Shown here piece after piece: positions 61,846-64,000 of a DNA stretch of 64,000 nucleotides. The DNA lies in assembly GCA_023435895.1 (NCBI GenBank), contig JAEZLH010000010.1:62001-126000 (forward strand), given 5' to 3'. Every line of letters starts with the position of its first letter. Within the stretch, counting starts at the first letter, position 1. Source of the DNA: Bacillota bacterium (GTDB lineage Bacteria > Bacillota > Clostridia > Lachnospirales > Lachnospiraceae). A program made the position numbers and the translations under genes. The notes beneath the pieces were generated by a model, which was not told where the DNA came from, searched no databases, and was given only the letters and a program-made list of their open reading frames with translations.

Positions 61846-62805
61846 ATGCCAAGAGTAGCAGAAAAATTAACTGAATTAATTGGCAATACCCCCTTATTAA
61901 AGTTGACTGACTATAATAAGGAGAAGAAGGTAACGGCAAATCTAATCGCGAAGTTGGAATACTTTAATCCTCTCGGTTCCGTTAAGGACAGAATTGCACT
62001 GGCAATGATTGAGGATGCGGAGCAAAAGGGAATTATCAATAAAGATACCGTAATTGTGGAACCCACTAGCGGAAATACCGGAATTGGTCTTGCTTTTGTG
62101 GCAGCAGCGAAGGGATATCGCATTATTATTACCATGCCGGATAGTATGAGCAAGGAGCGAAGGAAACTCTTGACCGCATTGAATGCAGAGCTTGTTCTAA
62201 CCCCTGCAAAGGATGGAATGAGAGGGGCAATTCAAAAAGCGGAGGAAATATCCTTTCAACTTCCTAACAGCTTTGTACCCAGTCAGTTTGAGAACGCCGC
62301 CAACCCGGAGGTTCATAAAAGAACAACTGCTCAGGAGATATGGAATGATCTTGACGGTGATATTGCGGTCTTTGTAGGTGGTGTGGGAACCGGAGGTACC
62401 ATCGCAGGTGTTGGAACCGCCTTAAAAGAGAAGAATCCTGAAATTAAAATAGTTGCAGTGGAACCCTATGCATCACCGGTTCTGTCCGGAGGGGTTCCCT
62501 CCTCCCACAAAATTCAGGGCATTGGACCAAATTTTCTTCCTCCCCTATTTGAATATGGAGTAGTGGATGAAATCTTCAAGGTAAGAAATGAAGAGGCAAT
62601 TGAAACTGCTCAGGATCTGGCAAGAACGGAAGGCTTGCTAGTTGGTTTTTCCTCCGGGGCAGCGGCTTATGCTGCGACCCAAATCGCTAAAAGAGCGGAA
62701 TTTAAAGGAAAAAATGTCGTTGTACTACTCCCAGATACAGGGGAGAGGTATTTATCAACGGAACTGTTTGACATAGTGGATCGCGTAATTTATCAAAACG
62801 TATAG
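61846..62805 (+). CDS. cysK: Cysteine synthase, second copy
   Basis: A 319-residue CysK-type PLP enzyme with the PLP lysine in NPLGSVKDRIA, PTSGNTGIGLAF, GVGTGGTIAG and PDTGERYLSTELF. It is a close paralogue of the copy at 3851 and, like it, sits directly upstream of nitrogenase-like genes. That repeated pairing is the main sequence argument that these reductases release sulfide, or that their electrons serve sulfur assimilation. AGAAGGGAG precedes the ATG. Confidence 0.92.
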   Translation: MPRVAEKLTELIGNTPLLKLTDYNKEKKVTANLIAKLEYFNPLGSVKDRIALAMIEDAEQKGIINKDTVIVEPTSGNTGIGLAFVAAAKGYRIIITMPDSMSKERRKLLTALNAELVLTPAKDGMRGAIQKAEEISFQLPNSFVPSQFENAANPEVHKRTTAQEIWNDLDGDIAVFVGGVGTGGTIAGVGTALKEKNPEIKIVAVEPYASPVLSGGVPSSHKIQGIGPNFLPPLFEYGVVDEIFKVRNEEAIETAQDLARTEGLLVGFSSGAAAYAATQIAKRAEFKGKNVVVLLPDTGERYLSTELFDIVDRVIYQNV

Positions 62806-62820
62806 AAAAGAAGGTATGAT

Positions 62821-64000
62821 ATGAGTAATTTTATTGATAGACCCAGATATTCCTGTGCGCTTGGCGGAGCGTTATCAACCATGAGAGCAATTCCAAGAGC
62901 TATTCCGATTATACATGCGGCCTCCGGTTGTGGTTATAATTTATATAATGCTACCAATGCCGGTTCTGCCTATCTTGGAGGGGGTTATTGCGGGGCTGCC
63001 TCTCTTCCCAGCTCCAATGTAGGCGAGAAGGAAATTGTGTTTGGCGGTGAAAAGAGACTTGAGGAAGAAATTAAAACTACTCTGGAGGTAATGGACGGAG
63101 ATTTGTTTGTAGTACTAAGCGGTTGTATGGTAGAAATGATTGGGGATGATATGGATTCAGTGGTACGAAATTTTGAGGATTCTCCTGCACCGGTCATATA
63201 TGTTTCAACACCAAGTTTTCAGGGAAACTCCTATTATGGATATGATTTGCTTTTGGAAGGTTTTGTGAACAGTTACATACCGGTGAGTGAAATCAAAGAA
63301 GAAAAGAGTGTTAATATTCTAGGAATCGTACCAGGAGGGGATGTGTTCTGGAAGGGAAATTTAAAAGAAATAAAGAGAGTGTTATCCTTAATCGGAATTA
63401 AAGCCAATACTCTGTTTGGGGAAGGAGAAGGTCTTGTGGATATTCGAAATTCCTCCTCATCCTCCTTAAATATCGTGCTGTCCCAAGTATATGGTATCAA
63501 AGCTGCACAGGCCTATGAAGCCCGTTTTGGAATACCCTATCTAAGCACTCAGTTACCTGTTGGTTATCTTCAAACGGAGCTATTTATCCGTGAAATAGGA
63601 GCGTACTTTAATATACCACAAGAAGTAATTGACCTTGTTTTGGAGAAGGAGAGAGTTATCTATTATGACTATTTTGAACGTTTCTCCGATATTTATACGG
63701 ATGCTGACCTGCAGCGCTATGCGGTTGTAGTGGGGGATGCGAACTATGCTCCTTCGGTGACCCGATTTGTTGCAGATGAACTTGGATGGATTCCGAAGTT
63801 ATCGGTGATTACTGATCTTATTAATGAAAAGCAAAAGTCGGCATTAGCGGAGCAATATGAGAAACTGGATTCCGGTATTAAGGTTCATGTAAAATTTGAT
63901 ACCAATACCTCCTCTGTTCTAAAATATCTCAGGGAGGCTTGGGAACCGAATAAGAACCAGAAGTATTATGATGCATTTTCTCCGGCCGTAGTTCTTGGCA
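62821..64000 (+). CDS. NifK-like nitrogenase-type reductase subunit, copy 3 (cut by window end)
   Basis: An open frame of 393 codons runs off the window. MSNFIDRPRYSCALGGALST and GGGYCGAASLPSSN mark it as the closest relative of copy 1 (7544). P-cluster candidates are Cys37 (ASGCGYN), Cys57 (GYCGA) and Cys102 (LSGCMVEMIGDD), with Ser64 in place of the classical second cysteine, as in copy 1. Later VVGDANYAPSVTRFVADELGW matches copy 1 VGDANYAPAITKFLAEDLGW. AAGAAGG lies ahead of the ATG, 15 bases after the cysteine synthase stop. A NifD-like partner is expected just outside the window, unless it uses one of the D subunits here. Confidence 0.85.
   Translation, partial: MSNFIDRPRYSCALGGALSTMRAIPRAIPIIHAASGCGYNLYNATNAGSAYLGGGYCGAASLPSSNVGEKEIVFGGEKRLEEEIKTTLEVMDGDLFVVLSGCMVEMIGDDMDSVVRNFEDSPAPVIYVSTPSFQGNSYYGYDLLLEGFVNSYIPVSEIKEEKSVNILGIVPGGDVFWKGNLKEIKRVLSLIGIKANTLFGEGEGLVDIRNSSSSSLNIVLSQVYGIKAAQAYEARFGIPYLSTQLPVGYLQTELFIREIGAYFNIPQEVIDLVLEKERVIYYDYFERFSDIYTDADLQRYAVVVGDANYAPSVTRFVADELGWIPKLSVITDLINEKQKSALAEQYEKLDSGIKVHVKFDTNTSSVLKYLREAWEPNKNQKYYDAFSPAVVLG

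Overview
The window looks like the chromosome of an anaerobic, low-GC Bacillota, most likely a clostridium of the Lachnospiraceae type. The signs are AT-rich intergenic DNA, strong AGGAGG-type ribosome sites, occasional TTG starts, sigma-A promoters of the TTGACA-N17-TATAAT kind, oxygen-sensitive enzymes and no oxygen-dependent ones. No rRNA, tRNA, transposase or CRISPR array was found. Family names are read from sequence by eye; no database was searched.

Layout. (1) 53-3560: end of a nitrogen-compound operon (amino-acid permease, glutamine-synthetase-like ligase, class I amidotransferase), closed by a terminator. (2) 3696-14815: one long plus-strand operon behind a strong promoter: cysteine synthase, UroD/MtaA-type methyltransferase, NifD-like and NifK-like subunits, corrinoid protein, second MtaA-type methyltransferase, RACo-type corrinoid activase, divergent third UroD protein, second corrinoid protein, NifH-like reductase. 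A soluble chemoreceptor follows. (3) 16719-24410: two YibE/F membrane proteins, an ABC-2 exporter and a MalT/LuxR-type regulator. (4) 24488-40978: a histidine-utilisation-like cluster whose HutH homologue lacks the Ala-Ser-Gly that makes the MIO cofactor, with urocanase-, HutI-, M20 carbamoylase- and HutF-like enzymes, a BTAD regulator, an OpuC-type ABC transporter, an Fe-S protein and O-acetylhomoserine sulfhydrylase. This fits ergothioneine breakdown better than histidine breakdown. (5) 41341-53420: LysR regulator, split chromate transporter, a 1698-residue DUF4132-type protein with a possible beta-grasp partner, AraC/GyrI regulator, a tiny Cys-containing ORF, three 90-bp tandem repeats and an MFS transporter. 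(6) 53731-64000: second nitrogenase-like operon behind an attenuated leader: NifB-like, NifX-like, a second NifD/NifK pair interleaved with a polar amino-acid ABC transporter, a second cysteine synthase, and a third NifK-like gene cut by the window end.

How it may work together (inference). The NifB, NifH and NifDK homologues without NifEN resemble methylthio-alkane reductase rather than N2-fixing nitrogenase. Two CysK and one MetY would capture sulfide or methanethiol released from organosulfur compounds, the transporters would import those compounds, and the corrinoid/UroD proteins would move methyl groups. A short dyad (ACATATAA-N6-TATGA, one copy with N8) lies at five promoters: the first operon, the chemoreceptor, the urocanase-like gene, the OpuC-type transporter and the NifB operon. 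This suggests a single organosulfur-scavenging regulon.
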